From Clostridium fungisolvens (lineage in GTDB: Bacteria; Bacillota; Clostridia; Clostridiales; Clostridiaceae), in contig NZ_BLZR01000002.1 of NCBI RefSeq assembly GCF_014193895.1, positions 1-64,000 on the forward strand: a stretch of DNA of 64,000 nt, read 5' to 3'. Position numbers and translations under genes: made by a program. Shown one piece after another: positions 9,388 to 19,044 of this stretch. Within the stretch, counting starts at the first letter, position 1, and the number at the start of each line of letters is the position of its first letter. The notes under the pieces were generated by a model, which was given only the letters and a program-made list of their open reading frames with translations, was not told the origin of the DNA and made no database searches.

Positions 9388-9816
9388 TTACTTGTTTTTA
9401 ATCTTTTCAGTTTTAAGTAGTGAATGCTGTCTAGAAACATCTCTAACTAGATATACAGCCCATAACAAACATACACCTAAACCTAAATGTGCTATGTCTA
9501 TTGATGAATTAACAGCTTCTATTGTAAACCCTTTATTTTCTATGACTTTTTGCGCTAACATCAATAGTACAGATACGCCTAAAAAAGCATTATATAATAC
9601 TAGCCATAGGTTAAAATTTCTCTTTTTACTAATACTTAAAACATTATCAGCAGCATACATCAAAGCCATAAATCCTGTACCTAGTATTAAGAGATGCCCA
9701 TTTGTCAATTTTACAAAATCTCCATTATTAAAATCGCTTAAAATAAATATATTTAAAAGCCCACTTAAGAGCCAAAGAACCGCATATCCAATAGAAAACA
9801 ACCTTAGTTTCTTCAT
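9388..9816 (-). CDS. Four-helix integral membrane protein, unknown function
   Basis: The product is about 142 residues with four predicted transmembrane helices: residues 5-25 (SIGYAVLWLLSGLLNIFIL), 40-57 (HLLILGTGFMALMYAA), 70-88 and 106-122. A positively charged tail follows (SRQHSLLKTEKIKNK). I do not recognise a family. The minus-strand frame is preferred over the equally long plus-strand frame, because it has a good ribosome binding site (GAGGTG, seven bases before ATG 9816) and a coherent helix pattern. It is convergent with dinB and shares its terminator. Confidence 0.65.
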   Translation of the reverse strand: MKKLRLFSIGYAVLWLLSGLLNIFILSDFNNGDFVKLTNGHLLILGTGFMALMYAADNVLSISKKRNFNLWLVLYNAFLGVSVLLMLAQKVIENKGFTIEAVNSSIDIAHLGLGVCLLWAVYLVRDVSRQHSLLKTEKIKNK

Positions 9817-9949
9817 ATATATCACCTCTTAATTACCTTATGTATCATATTAATATTATATTTTTATATTGTATTTTTGTTACTTTAATTATAACTCAAA
9901 TGATAATTGTTTTCAAGTAGTTTTTTATATCATTTAATAAATAACTACT

Positions 9950-10000
9950 AGTTTTTTGTTCTGCCTTTCAGGAGCTACATGACAAAAATTTTGGCAAATA
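9950..10000. repeat. CTGCC/GGCA hairpin element, partial copy
   Basis: TTCTGCCTTTCAGGAG and TTTTGGCAAATACG correspond in order and spacing to the second hairpin of the copies at 10266 and 35985. The first, terminator-like hairpin is not next to it. Confidence 0.4.
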
Positions 10001-10217
10001 CGCTAGTTTTATTTTTTTACCGTGTATAGCCATAAAAGGATTGTAAATCTATTGAAATACCTAGTTTTAACAGTCATAGAAAGTTTATATTTTCTTTTGC
10101 ATTAAAAAAGAACCATAGAAACCAGTTCATATAGTTCTTTCAACACTCTAAATAATTTAATTCTATATCTATGCTTAAGAATATTTTTAAATTAAATGAT
10201 TATGCAGGAGATGCTAT

Positions 10218-10292
10218 ATGAGCGAGCTATTAGAATTAAATGATTTTTTCAGATGGAGTGGCTCTAAAAAATCGCTAATTGTTCTTTATTAG
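10218..10292 (+). CDS. Possible 24-residue small protein or gene remnant
   Basis: An ATG seven bases after GCAGGAG opens a 24-codon frame (MSELLELNDFFRWSGSKKSL and four more residues) that ends inside a terminator-like hairpin. The strong ribosome binding site and immediate terminator are suggestive, but chance is possible and no homologue is recognised. It could also be the 5' end of a gene cut off when the hairpin element arrived. Confidence 0.2.
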   Translation: MSELLELNDFFRWSGSKKSLIVLY

Positions 10293-10346
10293 TGATTTTT
10301 TTACGCATCTGCCTTTTCTGAACGTATGTGAAGAAATTCTGGCAGG
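10266..10346 (+). repeat. Terminator/CTGCC hairpin element, good copy
   Basis: TCGCTAAT/ATTAGTGA with a following T-run forms a terminator. It is followed by CATCTGCCTTTTCTGAACG and GAAGAAATTCTGGCAGGCGA, a second hairpin closed by CTGCC/GGCAG. The second part is almost identical to 36029-36062. Confidence 0.65.
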
Positions 10347-10446
10347 CGATATATCCTTACTTTTTACTTTTTTAATCAAATAGCATTTTTATTTTCTTAA
10401 ACTTAAAATATGAAAGATTTATAAAAAGTATTAATTATTAAAAAGT

Positions 10447-10484
10447 AAAACTGTACTGTTCGAACGTAGTGAGTTTACAGTTTT
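10447..10484 (-). terminator. Terminator of the amylase gene
   Basis: AAAACTGTA and TACAGTTTT form a stem with further partial pairing in the loop, and on the minus strand a T-rich tract follows. It lies about 105 bp beyond the amylase stop codon. Confidence 0.6.
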
Positions 10485-10590
10485 AGCCATGGAGTATGAC
10501 AAAATCATATTAATTCTTTGCGTAAGCTCATTAAAGCATTGGATGCATAATCATTTAATTTCAACACAGTAACTTAGCAATATCAATTTC

Positions 10591-12453
10591 TTAAAAGACT
10601 TTTACAAGCAGTTTAACTTCTGCAGGTTTAAGTTCAACTGAAATTATTCCCTCTGCTGAATAATAAACATCATTTTTAAAATCTCTAAGTAGATCCCTAT
10701 AATGTCCTTTGACTTCTCCAAATTCTACCTTTATAGAACTACTTGCATTTCTATTCATAACAACTAAAATCTTGCTATTCTTATAGCTTCGTTCAAAACA
10801 TATTACATCAGCATTTGTATCAAAAAACTTTAACCCTCCACGTTTTAGCACTAAACTATTACTTCTAATACCGGAAAGTCTCTTATACCAACTTAAAATA
10901 TCCTTATCTTCTTTATTCCAAGGATATGTCCTTCTATTGTCTGGATCCTTTTGCCCTTCAAGACCAGCTTCGTCACCGTAATAAATTACTGGTACTCCAG
11001 GAAAAGTCATTTGAAAAGCTACCGCTAGCTTAACCATACTTTTAGCTATATTTTCATCATTATAGTTATTCATGAACATAGTAATAATTCTTTCAGTATC
11101 ATGGGTACCCAATATATTCATTGATGCATAAAAATTTTCTTTTGGATAGTTTTCATAAAGATTCATAAATTTCTTGAGTAGCATATGAGAATCAATATTT
11201 CTATTTAAAAAACCTACTATAATATCTCTGAAGGTATATCCCATTACCGAGTCTAATTCGTCTCCGTATAGATATTCTCTTCTTTGCCCATAACTAACTT
11301 TATTAGAGGCATCTTCCCATACTTCCCCCACAAGTATGGCATCATTCTTTATTTTTTTAATTTTATGCTTTATGGCTTTTATAAATTCATCAGGAAGTTC
11401 ATCAGCAACATCAAGTCTCCAACCTGATGCCCCAAGATTCATCCATTTTGAGAGCACCGAATCATCTTTGTTGATTATATAGTCCATGTAGGAAGGATTT
11501 AATTCATCTACATTAGGAAGATTTTCAAACCCCCACCAGCTTTCATAATCATTAGGATAATCTCTAAATCTATACCACTCATAATATTTAGATTCCTTGG
11601 ATTGATATGCTCCTAGTGAATCATAATTTTCATTCTTATTGAAATATACGCTATCAGATCCAGTATGGCTAAAAACTCCATCTAAGATTATCCTTATACC
11701 ATACTTATTAGCTGTATTACATAAACATTTAAATATTTTATCATCCCCAAACATGGGGTCTATATTTTTATAGTTTGCAGTATCATACTTATGGCAACTA
11801 GGTGATTCAAATATAGGATTTAAATATATTGTTGTAACTCCTAAAGATTTTATATAATCTAACTTTTTTATTATACCCTTCAGGTTGCCACCGAAAAAAT
11901 CCCACCTTAATACCTTGCCATTAGCATCTTTTATATACATAGGTTTATCATACCAGTTACCATATATAAAAGAATTCTTTTTAGGGTTATCTACTAGACC
12001 AGTATCATTACCATTATAAAACCTATCTACAAAGATCTGATATATAATGCCTTCCTTATACCATTGCGGAACTAAATTATCTTGATATACAGTTATTTGA
12101 TAATACTTAGGATTCTCAACATATATTTGTCCTACTCCACCCAGACATTCATTATTATTACCGTAATAAAGTGTCTGCTCTTCTCTTTTCAAAACAAAAT
12201 AATAATTCAGTACTCCTTTAGTTGTAGCAGTAAAGCTGGTCTTAAAGAAGCATATATCATTCTGTCCTTCTTTATAAAACATTTCCATTAGAATACTTTG
12301 TCTATGTCCATCAAAATGAATAAGTTCTATAAAAGCTTGTTGACATCCCTGTGATTCAATAACAATACTTATTTCAGTTCCCAACTTTACTGCACCAAAT
12401 GGACTTCTATAGTAAGTATTTTGAGAATCATGCAATATATAAAAATTATTCAT
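10591..12453 (-). CDS. Cytoplasmic GH13 alpha-amylase (neopullulanase/maltodextrinase type)
   Basis: This glycoside hydrolase of family 13 cleaves alpha-1,4 (possibly alpha-1,6) bonds in glucans. After an N-terminal CBM34-like beta-domain (residues 1-125) the (beta/alpha)8 barrel shows all four conserved regions: DGVFSHTG near 261, GWRLDVADE with nucleophile Asp near 345, GEVWED with acid/base Glu near 378, and GTHDTER with the transition-state Asp near 450. The 620-residue length and lack of a signal peptide fit intracellular maltodextrin or glycogen turnover. It is the last gene of the glgB-glgA2-glgP group; a hairpin in the gap to glgP may tune its expression. Exact specificity cannot be read from sequence. 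Confidence 0.85.
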   Translation of the reverse strand: MNNFYILHDSQNTYYRSPFGAVKLGTEISIVIESQGCQQAFIELIHFDGHRQSILMEMFYKEGQNDICFFKTSFTATTKGVLNYYFVLKREEQTLYYGNNNECLGGVGQIYVENPKYYQITVYQDNLVPQWYKEGIIYQIFVDRFYNGNDTGLVDNPKKNSFIYGNWYDKPMYIKDANGKVLRWDFFGGNLKGIIKKLDYIKSLGVTTIYLNPIFESPSCHKYDTANYKNIDPMFGDDKIFKCLCNTANKYGIRIILDGVFSHTGSDSVYFNKNENYDSLGAYQSKESKYYEWYRFRDYPNDYESWWGFENLPNVDELNPSYMDYIINKDDSVLSKWMNLGASGWRLDVADELPDEFIKAIKHKIKKIKNDAILVGEVWEDASNKVSYGQRREYLYGDELDSVMGYTFRDIIVGFLNRNIDSHMLLKKFMNLYENYPKENFYASMNILGTHDTERIITMFMNNYNDENIAKSMVKLAVAFQMTFPGVPVIYYGDEAGLEGQKDPDNRRTYPWNKEDKDILSWYKRLSGIRSNSLVLKRGGLKFFDTNADVICFERSYKNSKILVVMNRNASSSIKVEFGEVKGHYRDLLRDFKNDVYYSAEGIISVELKPAEVKLLVKVF

Positions 12454-12480
12454 AACTTTTTCCTTCCTATAACTTATTTT

Positions 12481-12512
12481 AATAATACCTCAGGATATAC
12501 CTGAGGTATTAT
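12481..12512 (-). terminator. Hairpin between glgP and the amylase gene
   Basis: AATAATACCTCAGG pairs perfectly with its complement around a short loop. There is no proper T-run after it on the minus strand, so it may be an attenuator or an RNA processing/stabilising hairpin instead of a full terminator. It ends about 28 bp before the amylase start. Confidence 0.45.
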
Positions 12513-12525
12513 TTCAATTAATTAA

Positions 12526-12566
12526 ATAGATATATCTTTTTATCAGATTGAAGTGATACATCTTTT
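12526..12566. repeat. Half or shortened copy of the ~100-bp palindromic element
   Basis: TCAGATTGAAGTGATACATCT here is the same as the right end of the full copy at 43001-43103, where TTCAGATTGAAGTGATACATC occurs. The central stem is missing. It lies in the gap between glgP and the amylase gene. Confidence 0.45.
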
Positions 12567-12630
12567 TAGGATGACAACTCTATAATCAAACTTATATTTT
12601 TAGGTTTAGAGCTTTCTAGCCTTAGTTATA

Positions 12631-15066
12631 TTATAAATTTTTATATAGATATCCTGATCCCCATATACCTGTAGCATATTCTTGTATTGTTCTATCAGAA
12701 GAAAAAACACCTGAATGAGCTATATTAACAGCCGCCATACTTTGCCATTTATATATATCTCTATATATACTATCTACTCTATCTTGCGCTCTAACATAAG
12801 AATCAAAATCCTTTAGCACAAAAAATTCATCATTGTAGGTAAGCAAATGTTCAAAAACGGTTTTGAACCTATCTTTATCAGGAGAATAGTATCCATTTAT
12901 TATATCTTGAGTAACTCTTCTTAGTCTTGAATCACTGTTGCAAGTCTCCCAAGCTGAATAACCACCTTTTGAATAATAATCAAGTACTTCCCTCTCAGTA
13001 AGTCCAAATATTATTATATTATCATCGCCAACTTCATCTCTTATTTCAACATTAGCACCATCTAGAGTAGCTACTGTTATTGCTCCATTCATCATAAACT
13101 TCATATTAGAGGTACCAGAAGCCTCTTTAGTTGTGGTAGATATCTGTTCACTAACATCTGTAGCAGGTATTATATCTTCAGCTTGAGATACTCTGTAGTT
13201 CTCCATATAAACAACTTTTATTTTATCTTTTATCCTCTTATCATTATTTACCTTTTCACCTACAGCATTTATAAGCTCTATTGTTTTTTTTGCAAGATAG
13301 TATCCTGGCGCTGCTTTTCCTGCAAAAATAAAGGTCCTAGGAACTATATCTAACTCAGGGTTATCGATGAGCCTATTATATAAATCCATTATTCTCAGAC
13401 AATTAAGAGTCTGCCTCTTATATGCATGTATCCTCTTTACTTGGACATCAAAAATGGAATTCGGATCTATCTTTATTCCATTTGAATCATAAATAATCTT
13501 AGCTAAAGACTTCTTATTATTACTCTTTATCTCTGCAAGTTTTCCTAAAACTGCTTTATCCTTAGAAAATCTTGCGAAATTTTCTAAATCTGTAGGATGC
13601 TTTATCCATCCCTCTCCAATAGTATCTTTTAATAAAGAAGTAAGCTCTGGATTCGATTTGATAAGCCATCTTCTATGAGTTATTCCATTTGTTTTATTGT
13701 TAAACTTCCTAGGATATAAATAATAGAATTCTTTCATCTCTTGTTTTTTAAGTATCTCGGTATGAAGTTTAGCCACTCCATTCACACTATGACTTCCAAC
13801 TATGGCCAAGTTAGCCATTCTCACATACCCATCACCAATTATGGACATCTTAGATATCTTATCCCATTGTCCTATATACTTATTCCATAAATCTTGGCAA
13901 AATCTCTTATTTATCTCTTCAACTATCATGTAAATTCTTGGAAGTAATTTCTTAAACATATCTACAGGCCATTTTTCTAAAGCTTCAGCAAGTATAGTAT
14001 GATTTGTATACGATACTGTATTAGTAGTTATCCTCCATGCATCTTCCCAAGACATGCCTTCTTCATCCATTAAAAGTCTCATAAGCTCAGGAATAGCTAG
14101 AGTTGGATGAGTATCGTTTATATGAATAGCAAGCATTTCATCAAGATTTATTAAATTATGCCCATTATCTTTAAAATACCTCAATATACTTTGAATACCC
14201 GCTGATACAAAAAAGTATTGTTGCTTTAGTCTTAATATCTTACCTTCATAAAAAGTATCATCTGGGTAAAGCACATGAGATATAGCTTCTACTGAGTTTT
14301 TATACTCAATTGCTTTTAAAAAATCTCCTCTGCTAAAAGATGAAAAGTCAAATTCATTAGATACTGGTTCAGCACTCCAAAGTCTCAAAGTATTAACTAC
14401 ATCATTTTTATATCCTACCACCGGAGTGTCATAAGGAATTGCTAAAACTGGTTCATAGTTGATATGAGTAAAACTCAATCTACCATTTACTGATTCAACT
14501 CTTACCTCACCGCCAAACTTAACAATCTCAGACTTATCAGGCTTCTTCATCTCCCATACATTTCCTTCTTTAAGCCAATAGTCCGGTGCTTCAACTTGAG
14601 CACCATTCATTATCTTCTGCTCAAAAAATCCATATTTATATCTAATTCCGCAACCATGCCCCGGAATATTTAGAGATGCCATTGAATCTAAGAAGCAAGC
14701 TGCAAGTCTTCCAAGTCCACCATTTCCTAGCCCTTGATCATGCTCAAATTCTTCTAATTCTCTAAGATCAATATTTAATTCATCCAAAGCCTCTTTACAC
14801 ACATCTCTTATACCTAGATTCAACAGTGCATCACCAAGAAGCCTCCCTAATAAAAATTCCATGGAGAAATAATAAACTTGTTTTTCGCCCGTTTGATTAT
14901 ATCTTTTATTGGTATCTATCCAAGCTTTAGCAACATAATCTCTAACTAAACTTCCTAAAGTTTCGTACTTATTTTGCTGAGTCCCTTTTTCCAACTCTTT
15001 ACCGTGAAGTTCTAAAAATTTCTTAAGATAGTCCTTTTTAAAGGCGTCTTTGTCTATATTGAACAT
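12631..15066 (-). CDS. glgP: Glycogen (alpha-glucan) phosphorylase
   Basis: This GT35 enzyme degrades glycogen from non-reducing ends with phosphate, giving glucose 1-phosphate. The PLP-binding motif EASGTSNMKFMMNGA lies near residue 650, with the Schiff-base Lys intact, followed by TLDGANVEI; the N-terminal EFEHDQGLGNGGLGRLAACF block of the family is also present. The 811-residue length is standard. The gene is preceded by GAGGAGGAAT and lies 31 bp after glgA2 on the same strand, so synthesis and breakdown enzymes are co-expressed here, as in other Firmicute glg operons. Confidence 0.95.
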   Translation of the reverse strand: MFNIDKDAFKKDYLKKFLELHGKELEKGTQQNKYETLGSLVRDYVAKAWIDTNKRYNQTGEKQVYYFSMEFLLGRLLGDALLNLGIRDVCKEALDELNIDLRELEEFEHDQGLGNGGLGRLAACFLDSMASLNIPGHGCGIRYKYGFFEQKIMNGAQVEAPDYWLKEGNVWEMKKPDKSEIVKFGGEVRVESVNGRLSFTHINYEPVLAIPYDTPVVGYKNDVVNTLRLWSAEPVSNEFDFSSFSRGDFLKAIEYKNSVEAISHVLYPDDTFYEGKILRLKQQYFFVSAGIQSILRYFKDNGHNLINLDEMLAIHINDTHPTLAIPELMRLLMDEEGMSWEDAWRITTNTVSYTNHTILAEALEKWPVDMFKKLLPRIYMIVEEINKRFCQDLWNKYIGQWDKISKMSIIGDGYVRMANLAIVGSHSVNGVAKLHTEILKKQEMKEFYYLYPRKFNNKTNGITHRRWLIKSNPELTSLLKDTIGEGWIKHPTDLENFARFSKDKAVLGKLAEIKSNNKKSLAKIIYDSNGIKIDPNSIFDVQVKRIHAYKRQTLNCLRIMDLYNRLIDNPELDIVPRTFIFAGKAAPGYYLAKKTIELINAVGEKVNNDKRIKDKIKVVYMENYRVSQAEDIIPATDVSEQISTTTKEASGTSNMKFMMNGAITVATLDGANVEIRDEVGDDNIIIFGLTEREVLDYYSKGGYSAWETCNSDSRLRRVTQDIINGYYSPDKDRFKTVFEHLLTYNDEFFVLKDFDSYVRAQDRVDSIYRDIYKWQSMAAVNIAHSGVFSSDRTIQEYATGIWGSGYLYKNL

Positions 15067-15097
15067 ATTTATTCCTCCTTTATACTAAAGCATAATC

Positions 15098-16528
15098 TTA
15101 ATAAAGCAACGATTCATACAATGTTCTATAATCTCCTGCAGCCTTTTCCCAACTATTGTCGGAAGTCATTGCTTGCTTTATAAGCCCATTCCATACTTGC
15201 TTATTATGATAGGATTTTATCGCGTATTCTATTGTTGCCAAAAGTTCAGAGCTTATATAGTTATAAAAACTAAACCCGTTTCCTTCACCAGTATATTTAT
15301 TATAAGGGGTAACAGTATCCTTTAGTCCTCCAGTTTCTCTAACTATAGGTATAGTTCCATATCTAAGTGCTATCAATTGACCAAGTCCACAAGGTTCAAA
15401 CAATGAAGGCATCAGGAACATATCTGCACCAGCATAGATTCTATGCGCTAGTTCATCACTAAACATTATATTAATAGACACCTTATCTGGATACCTATAT
15501 TGTAAATTTCTAAAATGATCTTCATAGGATTTATCTCCTGTACCAAGTACAACTAACTGGATATTATGTTGAAGTAATCTATCAGCGATATTTACTACTA
15601 AATCCATTCCTTTTTGGTTAGTAAGTCTTGATACAACACCGATAATTGGCACATCTTCGCGCTCTGGTAAGCCCAGTTGTTTTTGTAATCCTAGTTTATT
15701 TAACTTTTTATCTTCAATATTATTTAGATTATAGTTTTGAAAAATATAGTTATCATTGCTTGGATCATAGATATCATAATCTATTCCATTTAGTATACCT
15801 GATAACACATTATTTCTAGCACGCAAAAGACCATCAAGTTTTTCACCATAGTTCTCACTTTGTATTTCTGACGCATAAGTATAGCTTACTGTTGAAACAC
15901 GATCAGAATAGTTTATCCCACCTTTCATAAAGCTCACGCCGCCATGAAGTTCTAAACTCCCATTATTGAAAGGTTCCATATCATATCCAAAAAGTTCTTG
16001 CAAAACTTCTGGACTATAATTACCTTGAAAAAGCAAATTGTGTATAGAGTATACTGATTTTATATCTGAGTAAAACGGATCTTTGCTATATTCAAGTTTT
16101 AGTAACACTGGAACCATTCCAGTCTGCCAATCATTACAATGTATCACATCCGGTCTGAAGTCCAACTCTTTTATGGCTTGAAGTACAGCTCTATCAAAGA
16201 AAGCAAATCTCTCTCCATCATCATAATGCCCATACAAACCTTCTCTATTAAAATATTGCTCATTGTCTATAAAATAAAATTTTACACCTTCGTATTCATA
16301 TTCAAATATTCCACAGTAAGAGTTTCTCCAACCTACTGGAACCATAAACCATTTTATGAAATAAAGCTTATCTTTATATTTATCCTTTATATTTTTATAT
16401 TTTGGTATTATAACTCTTGCATCAACACCTTGTTTTGCTAAGGATTTAGGTAATGCTCCCATTACATCCCCTAATCCCCCAGTCTTAATAAATGGATCTG
16501 CCTCTGATGCAATAAAAAGTACTTTCAT
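15098..16528 (-). CDS. glgA: Glycogen synthase (ADP-glucose), second paralogue
   Basis: This GT5 ADP-glucose-dependent glycogen synthase has 476 residues. The IKTGGLGDVMG motif near residue 15 and FEPCGLGQLIALRYGT in the C-terminal domain are intact, so catalysis should be normal. It is clearly paralogous to the protein at 2996-4432 but diverged over most of its length, so the duplication is not recent. It sits between glgB and glgP in the second glg operon, with GGAGGTAGATG before the ATG. Whether the paralogues differ in chain elongation, priming or regulation cannot be seen. Confidence 0.93.
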   Translation of the reverse strand: MKVLFIASEADPFIKTGGLGDVMGALPKSLAKQGVDARVIIPKYKNIKDKYKDKLYFIKWFMVPVGWRNSYCGIFEYEYEGVKFYFIDNEQYFNREGLYGHYDDGERFAFFDRAVLQAIKELDFRPDVIHCNDWQTGMVPVLLKLEYSKDPFYSDIKSVYSIHNLLFQGNYSPEVLQELFGYDMEPFNNGSLELHGGVSFMKGGINYSDRVSTVSYTYASEIQSENYGEKLDGLLRARNNVLSGILNGIDYDIYDPSNDNYIFQNYNLNNIEDKKLNKLGLQKQLGLPEREDVPIIGVVSRLTNQKGMDLVVNIADRLLQHNIQLVVLGTGDKSYEDHFRNLQYRYPDKVSINIMFSDELAHRIYAGADMFLMPSLFEPCGLGQLIALRYGTIPIVRETGGLKDTVTPYNKYTGEGNGFSFYNYISSELLATIEYAIKSYHNKQVWNGLIKQAMTSDNSWEKAAGDYRTLYESLLY

Positions 16529-16569
16529 TATCTCATCTACCTCCTCAATATTTATGATGACTAATTGTT

Positions 16570-19044
16570 TTATTCTTTATCTTTAATCTGCTTTTCAGCT
16601 ATGCTTATAGCTTTGTCAAAATCCAAGCCTTTTAAGACGTTCTGCTCTTTTTCTTCTACATCATCTATTATATTTACAGGCTTTAATATTAATGTTGCCA
16701 TAGGAGGTACTTTGATAGTTAATTTATACTTTTGGTTATGCCAAGGTGATTTCTCAGAGAATAAATTTTCTCCAATTCTCTGACCTGATCCACCATATTC
16801 CTTACTATCTGTATTGAATACTTCTTGATATTCCCCTAAGTAAGGAACTCCTATATTAAAATCATAATAAACTACTGAGGTAAAGTTACATACATATATT
16901 AAACTTTTCTTTGGATCATCAGTTTTTCTAGCAAAAACAATAATACTTTGAGTAGAATTATCAGCATCAATCCATTCAAAACCATTTGTGTTGTAGTCAT
17001 ACTGCCACAAAGCTTCGTTTTCTAAATAAAATTTATTTATATCCTTGAAGAACTTTTGTGTATCTCTATGCATCTCAAATTGCTCTATGAGTTTAAACTC
17101 TAACCCTTCACGGTTTCTCCATTCTATAAACTGTCCAAATTCACTACCCATAAATAATAACTTTTTACCTGGATGCGCAAGCATATAAGATATAAATAGT
17201 CTAAGCCCAGCAAATTTGTTCCAATAATCTCCCCACATTTTATCCACTAATGATTTTTTTCCATGTACAACCTCATCGTGTGATATTGGAAGAATAAAAT
17301 TTTCCGAGTAATTGTACATCATCGAGAAGGTTATTAGATTGTGGTGATGCTTCCTATATATAGGATCAATCTGAATATACCTTAACATATCATTCATCCA
17401 ACCCATATTCCACTTAAAGTTAAATCCTAAGCCTCCTATATCAACAGGCTTAGTTACCATAGGCCAAGATGTTGACTCCTCTGCAACAACAAGAATATTG
17501 TTTACTTGTTTAAATATGGCTTTATTTAGAGCTTTTAAGAATTCTACAGCCTCTAGGTTTTCTCGTCCGCCATACTTATTAGGTTTCCATTCTCCATGCT
17601 TCCTATCATAATCAAGATATATCATATTTGCCACAGCATCTACTCTTAACCCATCTATATGAAAATTCTTTAACCAGTAAAGAGCATTAGAAATCAAAAA
17701 GCTTTTAACTTCTGGCCTTCCTAAATCAAAATTAGCTGCACCCCAGCCTTTGTTTTCTTGTTTCGAAACCTCACTATATTCGTAAGTTGGAGTGCCATCA
17801 AACATGTACAATCCATGTTCATCCTTACAGAAATGGCCAGGAACCCAATCTAAGATTACACCTATATTTTTTTCATGTAATGAATCAACTAACACCTTAA
17901 AGTCATCACTGCTGCCATATCTTCTTGTCACTGAGTAATAACCTGTCACTTGATATCCCCAAGAATCATCTAACGGATGTTCCATTATAGGCATTAGCTC
18001 AACATGGGTGTAGCCCATTTCTTCAACATAGGCTGGAAGTGTTTCTGCTAATTCTAAATAACTATAAAAACTTCCATCTTCTTTTCTACTCCATGAACCT
18101 AAATGAAGTTCGTATATATTAATTGGACTTTCATAAACATTTGTATTATTTCTTTTTTCTATCCACTTTTCATCTTTCCAGGTATAATCAGAGACCTCTG
18201 TAATTAAAGAAGCAGTATTTGGTCTAAGCTCTGATGAAAAAGCATAAGGATCAGATTTTAATACAACCTTCTTTCCATCCTTACTTGTTATAGCATATTT
18301 ATATACAGCTCCAGCTTTAAGCTCAGGAATAAATCCACTCCATAAGCCAGACTCACTAATTTTTTTCAATTTATTATTATCATTACTTTTCCATTCACTA
18401 AAATCTCCAACCACATTTACAACGCTAGCATTTGGCGCCCAAGTAGTAAATCTTGCACCTTTTATTCCATTTTCCTCTACTAGATGGCATCCCATAAATT
18501 TATAGCTTTCGTAGTTATTGCCCTCATGAAATAGATAGATATTAAAATCAGAAACGTTACCGCTTCTTTCATTTTTACCAACTGGGAGTTCTTGTTTATA
18601 TTCCTTAATATTATCAATATTTAATTCTTCAATTTCCAACGATACTGGCTCATCTACTGTTTTTTTTGTTCTTGTTCTAGTCTTCTTAGGTTTAACTTCA
18701 GCTTTTTTTTCATCAACATTATCCTTTTTCTTAGCTGTTTTCTTAGTGGTTTTCTTAACTGCCTTTTCACCTTCAACCTTTGCCTCTTGCACTGCCACTT
18801 CTAAATCTTCGTCTGCCTTCTTTGTTGTCCTTCTACTTCTTGAAGCTTTAGTTGCTGCTTTATCTTTATCTTTATTATCTTTTTTAACTGTAGCCTTATC
18901 TACAGCATCATTTACTTCTTCTGTGTTTGATTTTTTAGTTCTGGTAGTTCTTTTCTTTGTCGTATTCTTCTTTTGGGCTAATTCCTTTGTTTCTGCTGCC
19001 CCTTCAGCAACCACTATATCTAAATCATTTTCTAAGTTCTTCAT
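16570..19044 (-). CDS. glgB: 1,4-alpha-glucan branching enzyme with Lys-rich N-terminal tail
   Basis: GlgB (GH13) introduces alpha-1,6 branches into glycogen. From about residue 165 the normal enzyme is seen: a CBM48 domain (RFTTWAPNASVVNVVGDFSEW), then the barrel with DGLRVDAVANMIYLDY (nucleophile Asp near 468), VVAEESTSWP (acid/base Glu near 520) and LPISHDEVVHG near 590. Unusually, residues 10-140 form a low-complexity tail rich in Lys, Thr, Ala and Arg (blocks like KKTTKKTAKKK and KPKKTRTRTKK), resembling histone H1 or AlgP tails. The frame is continuous and the ATG is preceded by GGGGGCG, so this is not a read-through artefact. It is the first gene of the second glg operon. Confidence 0.93.
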   Translation of the reverse strand: MKNLENDLDIVVAEGAAETKELAQKKNTTKKRTTRTKKSNTEEVNDAVDKATVKKDNKDKDKAATKASRSRRTTKKADEDLEVAVQEAKVEGEKAVKKTTKKTAKKKDNVDEKKAEVKPKKTRTRTKKTVDEPVSLEIEELNIDNIKEYKQELPVGKNERSGNVSDFNIYLFHEGNNYESYKFMGCHLVEENGIKGARFTTWAPNASVVNVVGDFSEWKSNDNNKLKKISESGLWSGFIPELKAGAVYKYAITSKDGKKVVLKSDPYAFSSELRPNTASLITEVSDYTWKDEKWIEKRNNTNVYESPINIYELHLGSWSRKEDGSFYSYLELAETLPAYVEEMGYTHVELMPIMEHPLDDSWGYQVTGYYSVTRRYGSSDDFKVLVDSLHEKNIGVILDWVPGHFCKDEHGLYMFDGTPTYEYSEVSKQENKGWGAANFDLGRPEVKSFLISNALYWLKNFHIDGLRVDAVANMIYLDYDRKHGEWKPNKYGGRENLEAVEFLKALNKAIFKQVNNILVVAEESTSWPMVTKPVDIGGLGFNFKWNMGWMNDMLRYIQIDPIYRKHHHNLITFSMMYNYSENFILPISHDEVVHGKKSLVDKMWGDYWNKFAGLRLFISYMLAHPGKKLLFMGSEFGQFIEWRNREGLEFKLIEQFEMHRDTQKFFKDINKFYLENEALWQYDYNTNGFEWIDADNSTQSIIVFARKTDDPKKSLIYVCNFTSVVYYDFNIGVPYLGEYQEVFNTDSKEYGGSGQRIGENLFSEKSPWHNQKYKLTIKVPPMATLILKPVNIIDDVEEKEQNVLKGLDFDKAISIAEKQIKDKE

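Larger units (their letters stand above)
9826..10590. other. 765-bp intergenic region filled with hairpin elements
   Basis: No substantial gene is present. The stretch holds two copies of the CTGCC/GGCAG element (about 9950-10000 and 10266-10346), a possible 24-codon frame at 10218 and the terminator of the amylase gene. The density of hairpins suggests a site where such elements have accumulated. Confidence 0.55.

Noticed and set aside
9392..9832. 146-codon plus-strand open frame opposite the small membrane protein gene
   Set aside because: It lacks a ribosome binding site, while the minus-strand frame has one and shows a coherent membrane-helix pattern.
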